Below, piece after piece: positions 17,810-26,062 of a DNA stretch of 45,458 nt (positions are counted from its first letter, which is position 1; the number at the start of each line of letters is the position of its first letter). The translations under genes were made by a program, and so were the position numbers. The stretch lies in contig DCFS01000181.1 in the NCBI GenBank assembly GCA_002319875.1, positions 1 through 45,458 on the forward strand. Reading direction: 5' to 3'. Source of the DNA: Treponema sp. UBA1798. GTDB taxonomy: Bacteria; Spirochaetota; Spirochaetia; Treponematales; Treponemataceae. The notes beneath the pieces are model-generated. The model was not told where the DNA came from and ran no database searches. It saw only the letters and a list, made by a program, of their open reading frames with translations.

Positions 17810-18439
17810 CTACTGCTTGTATATATTCAGGGCATCAATTTGTTGCTGGCTTAATCTGTTGGCTGCTCCTCCAGTAATAAAATATATTTTTGCATTTTCT
17901 TCAATTTCTTCTATAAGATTTAAAGCTGATTCTGCCGTTTTTCCAACTGCAACAACCCCATGATTTGCCAGCAGTGCGGAATTCCGGTTTTCCAGAGAAT
18001 CTGAGACTTCGACTGCAAGATCAATTGAGCCTGGAATCTTGTATGGCAGCACTGATATGGAACCAACTCTGAGACCATAACCCGGTGTGTAAACCGGTAC
18101 TTTTCCGCTTTGTAAAAATTCAGGCATACTGGCTATCGCAACGGAATATACCGAATGTACATGTACGACGGCATTGATATCGTTTCTTTTCCGGTAACAC
18201 AGAATATGCAGCATGGTCTCCTTTGACGGTTTTAAACCGTTGATCGGTTTCCCGTCTTCTATCGAGACAATACTTATTTTTTCCGGTGTTATTTCCTCCA
18301 GCGCTGCTCCTGTCGGTGTTATGTATACCTTGTCACCGCATCTGAAGCTGACATTGCCTCCGGTTCCGCTGACCAGCCCTTTCGACTGAATAAGGTGGCA
18401 GACATTTACGAAGTCTTCAATATGTTCATTTATTTCCAT
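17810..18439 (-). CDS. Class II aldolase, L-fuculose/L-ribulose-phosphate type
   Basis: 209 residues from the ATG at 18439, which has AGGA 8 bases upstream; an upstream in-frame ATG at 18463 lacks a site. Zinc-binding and catalytic signatures of the class II aldolase/AraD/FucA fold are visible: LVSGTGGNVSFR, the catalytic-acid region PSKET, HVHSVYSVAIAS with the His-x-His pair, and LLANHGVV with the third His. It should cleave or epimerise a phosphorylated sugar. Paired with the FGGY kinase, cleavage of a ketose or sugar-acid phosphate is more likely than epimerisation. It is expressed from the consensus promoter at 18482-18509. Confidence 0.88.
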   Translation of the reverse strand: MEINEHIEDFVNVCHLIQSKGLVSGTGGNVSFRCGDKVYITPTGAALEEITPEKISIVSIEDGKPINGLKPSKETMLHILCYRKRNDINAVVHVHSVYSVAIASMPEFLQSGKVPVYTPGYGLRVGSISVLPYKIPGSIDLAVEVSDSLENRNSALLANHGVVAVGKTAESALNLIEEIEENAKIYFITGGAANRLSQQQIDALNIYKQ

Positions 18440-18457
18440 AATTACTGTCCTGTTTAA

Positions 18458-18497
18458 CTTCATAGTATTTCATTTTACTTCATTATATTTCATTTTG
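18458..18497 (-). promoter_or_regulatory. Two tandem 20-bp candidate DeoR operators
   Basis: Read leftward, CAAAATGAAATATAATGAAG (18497-18478) is followed directly by TAAAATGAAATACTATGAAG (18477-18458), identical at 17 of 20 positions. The first copy covers the -10 box of the aldolase promoter and the second covers the expected transcription start, an arrangement that would block transcription when bound. A third, looser copy (15 of 20) sits in the TRAP promoter region. Confidence 0.65.
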
Positions 18498-18509
18498 CAT
18501 GAATGTCAA
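18482..18509 (-). promoter_or_regulatory. Consensus sigma-70 promoter of the aldolase/deoR operon
   Basis: Read leftward: TTGACA (18509-18504), 16-base spacer, TATAAT (18487-18482). Both boxes match consensus perfectly, so transcription should be strong unless repressed. The start would fall near 18475, giving a leader of about 36 bases before the aldolase ATG. The divergent region 18510-18948 is A/T-rich and contains nothing else I recognise. Confidence 0.8.
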
Positions 18510-18948
18510 TAAAGTCCTGTTTATACCGGTGATTTTTTATTTATTGAAATATTTTTAATATAAATATTGTGAAGGTACAGATCTGGTATACGATTGAGAA
18601 TATGGTTACGGATTTTGCTGTCTCCCGAAGTCAGCCTGTTTCTGAAACGATTTTAATAAAGTGCTGAATATCTGAGCAACGTTCAAATATCTGTTATTAT
18701 CGAAAGCGGTTTTTGAAAAAAACCTTACATTATATATATTAAAGAGTTATATCTTTTATGAAGATAGTTAAAGAAACATTTCTAAAACTGGTCTGACTTT
18801 TGAAGACGCTTTATTTGTATTTTAATGGAAATGAGATTCTTAAACTTTACAGTTCCTGAAAACGTACCGGCTTATAAATTCTGTGTAGTGGATGCCTTGT
18901 TGTAAATTCGTTTTTCGGTAGCCCTGATAATTTTCTGGAAGTTAAAAC

Positions 18949-18977
18949 TTGACAAATAAGTTTTTTCTGAATATTAT
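18949..18977 (+). promoter_or_regulatory. Sigma-70 promoter of the TRAP/kinase operon
   Basis: TTGACA at 18949-18954, a 17-base spacer, and TATTAT at 18972-18977. Transcription would start near 18984, leaving a leader of about 60 bases that contains the candidate operator at 18996-19015. Confidence 0.8.
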
Positions 18978-18995
18978 AAATGGAATATTTTGAAA

Positions 18996-19015
18996 AAAAA
19001 TGAATATTAATGATG
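18996..19015 (+). promoter_or_regulatory. Third copy of the candidate DeoR operator
   Basis: AAAAATGAATATTAATGATG matches the upstream-most aldolase operator at 15 of 20 positions, keeping the AAAATGAA and TAATGA halves. It lies about 12-31 bases after the predicted TRAP transcription start, where a bound repressor would block elongation or initiation. Confidence 0.5.
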
Positions 19016-19042
19016 TTGACTGAAGGTCAAAGAGGAGTTTGT

Positions 19043-20062
19043 ATGAAGAAAACCAGTTTTTTAAAAGCGGTCGGTCTTACGGCAATTGCCTTTACCGGAC
19101 TGAGTCTGTTTGCCGGATGTTCAAAGAAAGACACAAATGCTGCCGGTATTACCACAAAGAAAATTATAGTGATGAATATTGGTTCTGCTGTTGCGGATTC
19201 CAATCCTTCAACTATTGCTTTAAAGAGTTTTAAGAAAAATGTTGAGCAGCGGACAAACGGGAAGGTTGTGGTCAATGTGTATCCCAACAGCGCTCTCGGC
19301 AGTGAAAACGATATGATCGGGCAGCTGATCAGCGGTACGTTGGAAGCTTCCATGCAGATGGGTGCTGCAAACTGGGAAAGTTACAATGAAAAAGCTGATG
19401 TGGCTCTGCTGCCCTTCCTGTGGACGGATATTAATGATGCAAGAAATGCGTGGAACGGAAAATTCGGTGAGCGCTTTTCAAAGGAAATCATTGAACCCAC
19501 TGGCTGCAAGGTGCTTTCAATCTGGGAAAGCGGTTTCCGGCATATGACAAACAATATAAAGCCTGTTGCCAGTCCGTCTGATGTTAAGGGAATTAAATTC
19601 AGAACCAATAATAACAGCATGAAGACCCAGATGTTTCAGGCCCTCGACGGCAGTATTGTAATGATGCCGTTCTCGGAAGTGTTTACCGCCCTCCAGACGG
19701 GAACTATTGACGGACAGGAAAATCCGCTGGCAAATATTTATACTTCTTCCATTCAGGAAGTTCAGAAGTATCTTTCTCTTACCGGTCATATGTATGATGC
19801 AGCTCCTTTCGTATGCAGTATGAAGTGGTGGAATACACTTCCTGCAGATATTCAGCAGATTCTGCTCGAGGAAGCTGCAAATGCGAGAACAGTTGATCTC
19901 CAGGAGAATGATGAGGTAAAATTTCTTGATCTGCTGAAACAGTCCGGTATAAAGGTGAACGATGTCGACAGAAAAGCGTTCCAGGAAAAGATGCAGCCTG
20001 TCTGGAAAAAATTTACGGATAAATTCGGAAGTGACTGGATTACGCTTGCTCAAACAAAATAG
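19043..20062 (+). CDS. TRAP transporter substrate-binding lipoprotein (DctP family)
   Basis: 339 residues from the ATG at 19043, which has AGAGGAG 5 bases upstream; the frame could begin at 19010 but without a ribosome site. The signal peptide ends in LFAGC, so this is a lipoprotein rather than the free periplasmic form usual in proteobacteria. DctP-family landmarks include GKVVVNVYPNSALGSENDMI, the WESGFRHMTNN region followed by IKFRTNNN where a ligand-binding Arg is expected, and PFSEVFTALQTGTIDGQENPLANI. The ligand is probably a sugar or sugar acid, given the kinase and aldolase. Confidence 0.93.
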   Translation: MKKTSFLKAVGLTAIAFTGLSLFAGCSKKDTNAAGITTKKIIVMNIGSAVADSNPSTIALKSFKKNVEQRTNGKVVVNVYPNSALGSENDMIGQLISGTLEASMQMGAANWESYNEKADVALLPFLWTDINDARNAWNGKFGERFSKEIIEPTGCKVLSIWESGFRHMTNNIKPVASPSDVKGIKFRTNNNSMKTQMFQALDGSIVMMPFSEVFTALQTGTIDGQENPLANIYTSSIQEVQKYLSLTGHMYDAAPFVCSMKWWNTLPADIQQILLEEAANARTVDLQENDEVKFLDLLKQSGIKVNDVDRKAFQEKMQPVWKKFTDKFGSDWITLAQTK

Positions 20063-20083
20063 GCTCTGATCCTGATATGAAGT

Positions 20084-20120
20084 GACTGGCGGACGATGGC
20101 AGTGCTGTCGTCCGCCAGTC
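20084..20120 (+). promoter_or_regulatory. Intercistronic 13-bp hairpin after dctP
   Basis: GACTGGCGGACGA (20084-20096) is the perfect complement of TCGTCCGCCAGTC (20108-20120) with an 11-base loop and no T-run. Such structures after a binding-protein gene commonly protect the upstream message from 3' decay, raising its yield above that of the membrane subunits. Confidence 0.75.
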
Positions 20121-20146
20121 AATATATGAAGTAAGTGGGGGATACT

Positions 20147-20671
20147 ATGAAAAAAAAGAATGAAGCCCTTGGTACCATTTTACGGGTCTGTAAAATGGTA
20201 CTGAAAATATTGTGTGCGTTTACGATATGTATGCTCGTGATCATCCTTACCATGCAGGTTGTAAATCGTAATTTTCTCGGACATTCCTTTATCTGGGTTG
20301 AAGAGCTTGCCGGCCTTTGTATGGTTTATCTGACCTTCCTCGGTTCTGCACTTGCGACCCTGAATGATACCAATACCAGAGTGGATTTTTTTATCCGGCT
20401 TTTTCCGCCGAAGGTAACAATTCTCTTTAATATTCTGACAGATGTTATTTCGATAGTTTTCCTTGGCCTCCTTGGAAAACTGTGCATAAAATCTATGGCA
20501 GACAATATGAATAATCTCAGTGCTGCAATGAAACTTCCTGTTTCCGTTAATTACCTGGGAATGCTTGCAGGTATGATCCTGATGATTTTGTTTTTTATGG
20601 TAAGAATCTATATGGAAATTGAAAAAATTACCGGAAAAGATCTTTCTGTAATAGAGGAGGCTGTAAAATGA
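20147..20671 (+). CDS. TRAP transporter small permease (DctQ family)
   Basis: 174 residues from the ATG at 20147, with a G-rich site (GGGGGA) a few bases upstream; an in-frame GTG at 20135 is less likely. Four hydrophobic segments are visible with the DctQ pattern: VVNRNFLGHSFIWVEELAGLCMVYLTFLGSA after TM1, including the conserved W-x-E-E. The stop overlaps the start of the large permease as ATGA, as is usual for dctQM pairs. Confidence 0.92.
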   Translation: MKKKNEALGTILRVCKMVLKILCAFTICMLVIILTMQVVNRNFLGHSFIWVEELAGLCMVYLTFLGSALATLNDTNTRVDFFIRLFPPKVTILFNILTDVISIVFLGLLGKLCIKSMADNMNNLSAAMKLPVSVNYLGMLAGMILMILFFMVRIYMEIEKITGKDLSVIEEAVK

Positions 20672-21957
20672 CTATGCCGCTTGTCTGGATGTTTGTTACC
20701 CTTGCGGTAACTCTTTTTATTGGTACACCTGTAGGACTTTCCATAGCCATCAGCTGTATGACGTTTCTGCTGACAAACGGATATCCGCCGCTTGATATTC
20801 TTGTCCAGCGTATGGTCAGCGGAGCTAATTCTTTTACCATGCTTGCCATGCCGCTGTTCGTTTTTGCCGGCTCCCTGATGATGTATGGCAGTACGCCGCG
20901 TCTTATGAAATTTGCAAATATGCTGCTCCGGAAGGTTCCGGGCGGTCTGGGGGCTGCATCGATGGCAGCATGCGGCTTTTTCGGAGCTGTATCCGGTTCC
21001 GGTGTCGCAAGTGCGGCTGCCATCGGTTCCATTTGCGGTCCCGAAATGATAAAACAGGGCTACCCGAAAGATTTAACAGCCGGCCTGATCGCCGCAGGCG
21101 GTACCATGGCCTGTATTATTCCGCCGAGCATCATTATGGTGGTTTATGCTTCGACAGCAAGTGTTTCCGTGGGCGATATGTTCCTTGCCGGTGTCGTACC
21201 CGGTCTTCTTACGATTTTCGCACTGATCCTGTTGAACTGTTTTATGGCAATCAGGAGGGAGCAGAAAGAAAAGAAACCGCAGATGCATTATACGAACCAT
21301 GAAAAGGTATCGATCGCTGCTGATGCGATTCTTCCTATGCTCATGCCGGTTTTTGTACTGTTTGGTGTTTTTTCCGGTTTCTGCACAGCTACGGAGGCTG
21401 CTGTTGTTGCCGTTCTGTATTCGTTTATTCTTGCCGTTTTTGTATACCGGGAATTGTCATTCAGAGATTTTTTCAACGCAGCTGCAGACAGTGTCGTAAC
21501 GTCGGCGGTTATAATGCTGATTATTTCCGCAGCCACTCCGTTCGGCTGGATTCTTTCCACACAGAATGTTCCTCAGCTTTTTGCCGGCTGGCTGCTCGGT
21601 ATTACCCATGAAAAATTTCTTATCCTGGCATTTTTTTTCCTTATGCTGCTTTGCCTCGGGTGTTTTATGGAGACAGTCTGCATCATTATTCTTGTAACGC
21701 CCATTATTCTTCCTATAGCGTTAAGTCTTGGCATGAATCCTGTTCATTTCGGTGTGGCTATGCTGATGAACCTGATGGTAGGTTCCCTTACGCCGCCGCT
21801 TTCCGTAAATCTGTTTACGTCGTGCCGTGTTCTCGGTATGAAATACGATGAGGCATTCCCGCGGACTTTGTATGTCATCGCTGTCGTGGCAGTTATGGCT
21901 GCGGTAACAATGATCTGCCCTCTGCTTTCGAGCGGGGTAGTAAATCTGTTCAAATAG
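20668..21957 (+). CDS. TRAP transporter large permease (DctM family)
   Basis: 429 residues with about 12 hydrophobic segments, the ion-coupled translocation subunit of the TRAP system. Typical DctM features are GTPVGLSIAISCM, the AMPLFVFAGSLM segment, GFFGAVSGSGVASAAAIGS, and IIPPSIIMVVYAS. The ATG at 20668 overlaps the dctQ stop and has GAGGAGG about 8 bases upstream inside dctQ. Together with DctP and DctQ it makes a secondary, ion-driven, high-affinity importer. Confidence 0.95.
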   Translation: MTMPLVWMFVTLAVTLFIGTPVGLSIAISCMTFLLTNGYPPLDILVQRMVSGANSFTMLAMPLFVFAGSLMMYGSTPRLMKFANMLLRKVPGGLGAASMAACGFFGAVSGSGVASAAAIGSICGPEMIKQGYPKDLTAGLIAAGGTMACIIPPSIIMVVYASTASVSVGDMFLAGVVPGLLTIFALILLNCFMAIRREQKEKKPQMHYTNHEKVSIAADAILPMLMPVFVLFGVFSGFCTATEAAVVAVLYSFILAVFVYRELSFRDFFNAAADSVVTSAVIMLIISAATPFGWILSTQNVPQLFAGWLLGITHEKFLILAFFFLMLLCLGCFMETVCIIILVTPIILPIALSLGMNPVHFGVAMLMNLMVGSLTPPLSVNLFTSCRVLGMKYDEAFPRTLYVIAVVAVMAAVTMICPLLSSGVVNLFK

Positions 21958-21973
21958 TACATTCAGGCGGATT

Positions 21974-23485
21974 ATGAATACGAAAGATCTGATTCTTGGA
22001 ATAGACATAGGAACAACGGGAACCAAGTGTACGTTTTACCGCATCGACGGCAGTCAGGCGGCTTCTGCGTATACGGAATATACGGCTGTCATTCCCCAGC
22101 CGGGGTGGTCTGAACAGGATCCTGAGCGGTGGTGGCATGCGGTAAAGGATAATCTGCGCCGTTGTTTCTGCGATCAGAAGATTGAGAGCAGCAGGGTTCT
22201 TGTAATCAGTCTCAGTTGTACAAACGCGATGACTCTGGTGGGGACTGACGGAATGCCGCTGTATAATGCGATAACGCTGCACGATAAGCGTGCAGATCCC
22301 CAGCTGCAGTGGTTGCGTGAACATGTCGGGGAGGATCGGGTACAATCGGTCTGCTGCAACAGGCTGGATAAAGGAACATTCTGCCTGCCGAATCTGCGGT
22401 GGCTGATCGACAATAAACCTGAACTTGTGAGAAATGCGAAATGTTTTCTTATGCCTTCGGGTTACATTATTCATAAACTTACGGATCGTTTTTCCATCAA
22501 TGAGTCGCGTCTGGATCTGACATCCATAGGTGATTTCCGGTCACACGGATGGAACCTGGATCTGTGCCGGCTTGCACAGGTACCGCAACGGCTTCTGCCT
22601 GAGGTGTATCATTCAACCGATATAGTTGGTGAAGTGACGTCTGCAGCAGCGGCTGTTACAGGACTTATGTCCGGTACGCCGGTAACTGCCGGTGTCGTCG
22701 ATACGGTTGCCGCGACAGTTGCTGCCGGGGCGGTTAATACCGGCGATATGGCAATCACAATCGGCAGCAGCGGACGGATATGCTGCGTCAGCCCGGAAGT
22801 CATCTCTGACCGTCGGCTTCTGAATGTTCACAATGCACTTGGCGGCGGTAATCTGATCATACAGTCTGTCGATAATGCCGGCATATCATTGAAATGGTTC
22901 CGGGATACGTTTGGTACCGCTCTTCAGACTCAGGCAGCTGCATTACGCGTACCGGTCTATCAGTTAATTGATGAAATTGCTGAAAAGGCAGGTGCAGGAG
23001 CTGACGGCATTATTTATCTGCCGTATCTGACCGGTGAAAAAAGTCCCATCTGGGATCCACATGCCAAAGGTGTTTTTTTCAATATCGGTATAGGCTGTTC
23101 ACTTGGTTCGTTCGCACGGGCTGTTCTGGAAGGCGTTGCATATTCTGTCCGTGATTGTTACCGTCTTGTGTCCGACCGGTTGCCTGGTACGGAATGTATA
23201 CCGATGGGTGGTGGTGCAGCTTCGAGCCGGCTTTGGTGCCAGATATTTGCAGATGTCCTCGGACATCCTGTTGTTCAGCTGGTAACAAGTGAAACGGAAA
23301 CTCTCGGTGATATGATCATCGGTGCTTCTGCCATGGGGATAAAAGAAATACCGGTTGATTTCGGTAAAAAACTTGCTGCAAAGGGGACTGTCCTGTACCC
23401 TGATGCTGCACATAAAACTTTGTATGATGAAGGTTTTTCCCGTTATTGTTCAGTGTATGATAAAATAAAAGATTACTTTTTCTGA
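21974..23485 (+). CDS. FGGY-family carbohydrate kinase, xylulokinase-like
   Basis: 503 residues, the usual length for the family. The N-terminal phosphate-binding strand LGIDIGTTGTKC, the PGWSEQDPERWW motif, and the C-terminal ATP-binding region GGGAASSRLWCQIFADVLG are all present. It most resembles xylulokinase and gluconokinase-type members; the substrate cannot be fixed. It starts 16 bases after dctM, and the pathway order would be TRAP import, phosphorylation here, then cleavage by the class II aldolase. The 84 bases after its stop include AGGAGGAATT without a matching start codon. Confidence 0.9.
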   Translation: MNTKDLILGIDIGTTGTKCTFYRIDGSQAASAYTEYTAVIPQPGWSEQDPERWWHAVKDNLRRCFCDQKIESSRVLVISLSCTNAMTLVGTDGMPLYNAITLHDKRADPQLQWLREHVGEDRVQSVCCNRLDKGTFCLPNLRWLIDNKPELVRNAKCFLMPSGYIIHKLTDRFSINESRLDLTSIGDFRSHGWNLDLCRLAQVPQRLLPEVYHSTDIVGEVTSAAAAVTGLMSGTPVTAGVVDTVAATVAAGAVNTGDMAITIGSSGRICCVSPEVISDRRLLNVHNALGGGNLIIQSVDNAGISLKWFRDTFGTALQTQAAALRVPVYQLIDEIAEKAGAGADGIIYLPYLTGEKSPIWDPHAKGVFFNIGIGCSLGSFARAVLEGVAYSVRDCYRLVSDRLPGTECIPMGGGAASSRLWCQIFADVLGHPVVQLVTSETETLGDMIIGASAMGIKEIPVDFGKKLAAKGTVLYPDAAHKTLYDEGFSRYCSVYDKIKDYFF

Positions 23486-23569
23486 TCCATACGCCGGGCA
23501 TGACAGTCCGTTGCACGAGGCGGTATTGCTTTCCGATAGCGTCAGGAGGAATTAAACATTCCTTGAAAT

Positions 23570-24184
23570 TTATGCATCTTTAATTCCGATGAACGCGGTT
23601 ACGGATTTTTCCGGCGACATAACAAGCGTATCCATAAGAGACAAACCGATTCTCGTACACGGAAGTACGGAAAAGATATGTTTCTGTACGGACAGTGGTA
23701 TGTCGCCGTATCCGGGACTGTACCGGGGCCGTGTCGTGCCTCCTGCTGCTTCCGTCTGTTTTCGTATTTCAGCGTTCAAGCTATTTACAAATGATTCAAT
23801 AAACATTGCTCCTGTTGCCTGCATAACTGCAGCTTTCGCACTGTCTGTCCGCTGTGCTCTTTTTATAAGAATATCAGCTTGTACGCCGATGGTAGCAGCA
23901 AAAATGACGACGCGGTTGCAGCCGTGCAGATTCCGTGACAGATCGACGGTTCTTATTTTCAATCCTGCAAATTCGAGTTCCTGGTCCGCAGGCCTGAGAA
24001 TATCGAATGTATCGTATACGGCCTGCGGTGTGAGTACGGTGCGCATTCCCTCCGTACAGGCATGGATAATCATTGCAATGGACGCGTCGGGCGGCGAACT
24101 TTTGCTGTAGCCGAGATAGCGGGACGTTTCTGTTTCATCCCCGTCAAGTGCCGTATTCGGCATGCGGTAAAATATAGAGGACAT
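23570..24184 (-). CDS. Stand-alone methionine synthase (MetH) activation-domain protein
   Basis: 204 residues. It resembles the AdoMet-binding reactivation domain of cobalamin-dependent methionine synthase, found as a separate protein in organisms with a split MetH. The RYSPGYGDIPLSVQK segment carries the R-x-x-P-G-Y AdoMet-binding motif, and AATIGVQADILIKRAQRTDSAKA matches the family core. It would reductively methylate inactive cob(II)alamin on MetH. MetH itself is not in the window, but a cobalamin-type importer is encoded nearby. No clear ribosome site precedes the ATG at 24184. Confidence 0.82.
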   Translation of the reverse strand: MSSIFYRMPNTALDGDETETSRYLGYSKSSPPDASIAMIIHACTEGMRTVLTPQAVYDTFDILRPADQELEFAGLKIRTVDLSRNLHGCNRVVIFAATIGVQADILIKRAQRTDSAKAAVMQATGAMFIESFVNSLNAEIRKQTEAAGGTTRPRYSPGYGDIPLSVQKHIFSVLPCTRIGLSLMDTLVMSPEKSVTAFIGIKDA

Positions 24185-24501
24185 ATATTCAGTATATCCG
24201 ACAGGCGCAAGTGTTTCTATTGTCTCTGTATGTTATCCCGGACAACCGTGGTATAAAAATGAAGGGAAGTAAGCCCTGAAAAGAAACCGGAAACTACCTG
24301 AATATTACAACGGACAATTTTTTACTGTCGTCTTCCGCCTGTTCTTTCGTCACTTTTCAGGAGAAAACAATAGAGACCCTGCCTCCGACTAAGCGGGATC
24401 CCGTTAAACGGACATTTTCTCCGGTTGCGGCTTGACCCTATTCTTATCCGCCTGATACGGTATATCTTTCCCATTTCCGGCAGATACGGTACTATAAAGA
24501 T
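24185..24501. other. Divergent intergenic region upstream of pyrE
   Basis: This 317-bp gap separates two outward-facing genes. GGAGAAAA (24360-24367) pairs with TTTTCTCC (24415-24422) and encloses the palindrome CGGGATCCCG, a possible RNA structure in either direction. GATACGGTA occurs twice (24454 and 24483). I looked for cobalamin and SAM riboswitch core motifs on both strands and did not see them. Confidence 0.4.
24468..24495 (+). promoter_or_regulatory. Candidate pyrE promoter predicting a leaderless transcript
   Basis: TTCCCA (24468-24473), 16-base spacer, TACTAT (24490-24495). Only six bases separate the -10 box from the pyrE ATG, and no Shine-Dalgarno sequence is present. The -35 box is a 4 of 6 match, so this is a moderate call. 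Confidence 0.4.
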
Positions 24502-25179
24502 ATGACAGATTACCAGAAAGAGTTTATTGATTTTATGGTTGAGTGCCGCGTACTGAAATTCGGAGAGTTTACGTTAAAAAGCGGCAGAAAGTCGCCTTTT
24601 TTTATGAATGCAGGCGCGTATGTAACGGGGAGCCAGCTTGGCAGGCTTGGGCGTTATTACGCTTCCGCAATCCACGATTGTTATGGTGACGGTTTCGATG
24701 TGCTGTTCGGCCCGGCATACAAAGGAATACCGCTGAGCGTCGCTACGGTGATCGCTTACAGTGAGCTGTATGGAAAGGAAATACGTTACTGTTCGAACCG
24801 CAAGGAAGTGAAGGATCACGGTGATGCGGGAATACTGCTCGGCAGTCCCATAAAGGATGGTGACCGCGTCGTTATTATTGAAGATGTTACCACTTCAGGA
24901 AAATCGATAGAAGAGACGTTCCCGATTATCAGGGCTCAGGGCTCTTCTCCCGATGCGGTAAAAATTGTCGGGCTTATGGTTTCCCTGAACCGCATGGAAA
25001 GAGGGCAGGGGGCAAAATGCGCGCTTGATGAGATTACCGACCTGTATGGTTTCCCGGCGCGGGCCATTGTTTCGATGAAAGATGTCGTTGAGTATCTCTA
25101 TCGGCCGGGTAAAGGCGGTGTGATCAGTGATGATATAAAAGAGCGTCTTGATGCCTACTATGCTGAATACGGTGCATAA
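24502..25179 (+). CDS. pyrE: Orotate phosphoribosyltransferase
   Basis: 225 residues. It joins orotate to PRPP to give orotidine monophosphate in de novo pyrimidine synthesis. The PRPP-binding signature VVIIEDVTTSGKS is intact, and the orotate/PRPP contact regions FTLKSGRKSPFFMN, FGPAYKGIPLS and RKEVKDHGD are typical. Its last 29 bases overlap the start of the btuF-like gene in another frame, so the two are translated from one message. No other pyrimidine gene is in the window. Confidence 0.96.
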   Translation: MTDYQKEFIDFMVECRVLKFGEFTLKSGRKSPFFMNAGAYVTGSQLGRLGRYYASAIHDCYGDGFDVLFGPAYKGIPLSVATVIAYSELYGKEIRYCSNRKEVKDHGDAGILLGSPIKDGDRVVIIEDVTTSGKSIEETFPIIRAQGSSPDAVKIVGLMVSLNRMERGQGAKCALDEITDLYGFPARAIVSMKDVVEYLYRPGKGGVISDDIKERLDAYYAEYGA

Positions 25180-26062
25180 ACTGCCGGAGAAATGGCCGCG
25201 GTTTCTTTTTGTATACTTCCTTCTGCTTTTTAATGTCCCGGCTGCAGGTTTCCCGCAGCCGGTGTCTGCCGGTGTTCCTCAGCGGATTGTTTCACTTTCA
25301 CCGGCCGCAACGGAGATTCTGTGCGCTGTAGGTGCTGAAAAACAGCTCGTGGCCCGTACGGATTTCTGCAATTATCCGCCTGATGTTTCAGCGATCCCTT
25401 CAGTCGGCGGATTTGATGCCCGGACGCTGAGCGTTGAACGTATCATTGCCTTCCGTCCCGATCTGGTTTACGCATCGGAAGGAATGCATGATCAGCTGGC
25501 CGCAGTCCTGCGTAAGTATGGTATACACGTATATGTATCCGATGCGGACTCTGTCGGTTCTGTACTGGCTGAAATCAGTGCAATAGGTGAAATTACCGGC
25601 CATGCGCAGGAGGCGCAGGCTGTCGTTTCCCGGATCAGAGGGATTTTCGACCGGATAAAATCTGCGCTTGCGGGAACTGAACCGGTGAGCGTATACTGGG
25701 AAGTATGGAACTCTCCGTATATGACTGCCGGCGGTACGTCGTTTATCAATGAACTTCTTGCCGCTGCCGGTGGTAAGAATATTTTTTCGGATCTGCAGCA
25801 GGCGTATCCGGTTGTCAGCGACGAGTCCATTATCGCCCGGAATCCGGCTGTTATAATTGTATCCGATACCGCAGGACAGACACCGCGGATGGTCGCATCC
25901 CGTAACGGCTGGAAACAGATCAGTGCGGTAAAAGACAGGCGTATTGCGGTATTGAACGCAGATATTACGACCCGGCCCGGTCCGCGCATTGAAGAGGCTG
26001 TAGAGCTCATTGCACAGGTGTTGCACCCCGATGTCTGTTTAGCAGGGAAGGGTAGCCGATGA
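25151..26062 (+). CDS. Cobalamin-type ABC transporter binding protein (BtuF-like)
   Basis: About 303 residues. It opens with a signal peptide (FLFVYFLLLFNVPAAG) without a lipobox cysteine, then RIVSLSPAATEILCAVGAEKQLVARTDFCNYPP, which is closely BtuF-like, and continues through GGTSFINELLAAAGGKNIFSD. The fold is the two-lobed periplasmic-binding type with a central helix. The start lies inside pyrE; ATG 25151 with AGAG upstream is preferred over ATG 25160. Vitamin B12 is the best ligand guess because the MetH-activation gene is close by, but siderophore or heme transporters share this fold. Confidence 0.82.
   Translation: MPTMLNTVHKLPEKWPRFLFVYFLLLFNVPAAGFPQPVSAGVPQRIVSLSPAATEILCAVGAEKQLVARTDFCNYPPDVSAIPSVGGFDARTLSVERIIAFRPDLVYASEGMHDQLAAVLRKYGIHVYVSDADSVGSVLAEISAIGEITGHAQEAQAVVSRIRGIFDRIKSALAGTEPVSVYWEVWNSPYMTAGGTSFINELLAAAGGKNIFSDLQQAYPVVSDESIIARNPAVIIVSDTAGQTPRMVASRNGWKQISAVKDRRIAVLNADITTRPGPRIEEAVELIAQVLHPDVCLAGKGSR

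Noticed and set aside
18510..18948. A hidden gene or RNA in the 439-bp divergent region
   Set aside because: Both strands are A/T-rich with no open frame with a ribosome site and no terminator-like hairpin; it is most simply regulatory spacer.
23543..23581. Small peptide gene after AGGAGGAATT downstream of the FGGY kinase
   Set aside because: The nearest ATG is about 20 bases from the site and gives only three codons before a stop.
24185..24501. Cobalamin or SAM riboswitch between the MetH activator and pyrE
   Set aside because: Stem-loops exist but the B12-box and the GCCACTG-type core, or SAM riboswitch motifs, were not found on either strand.
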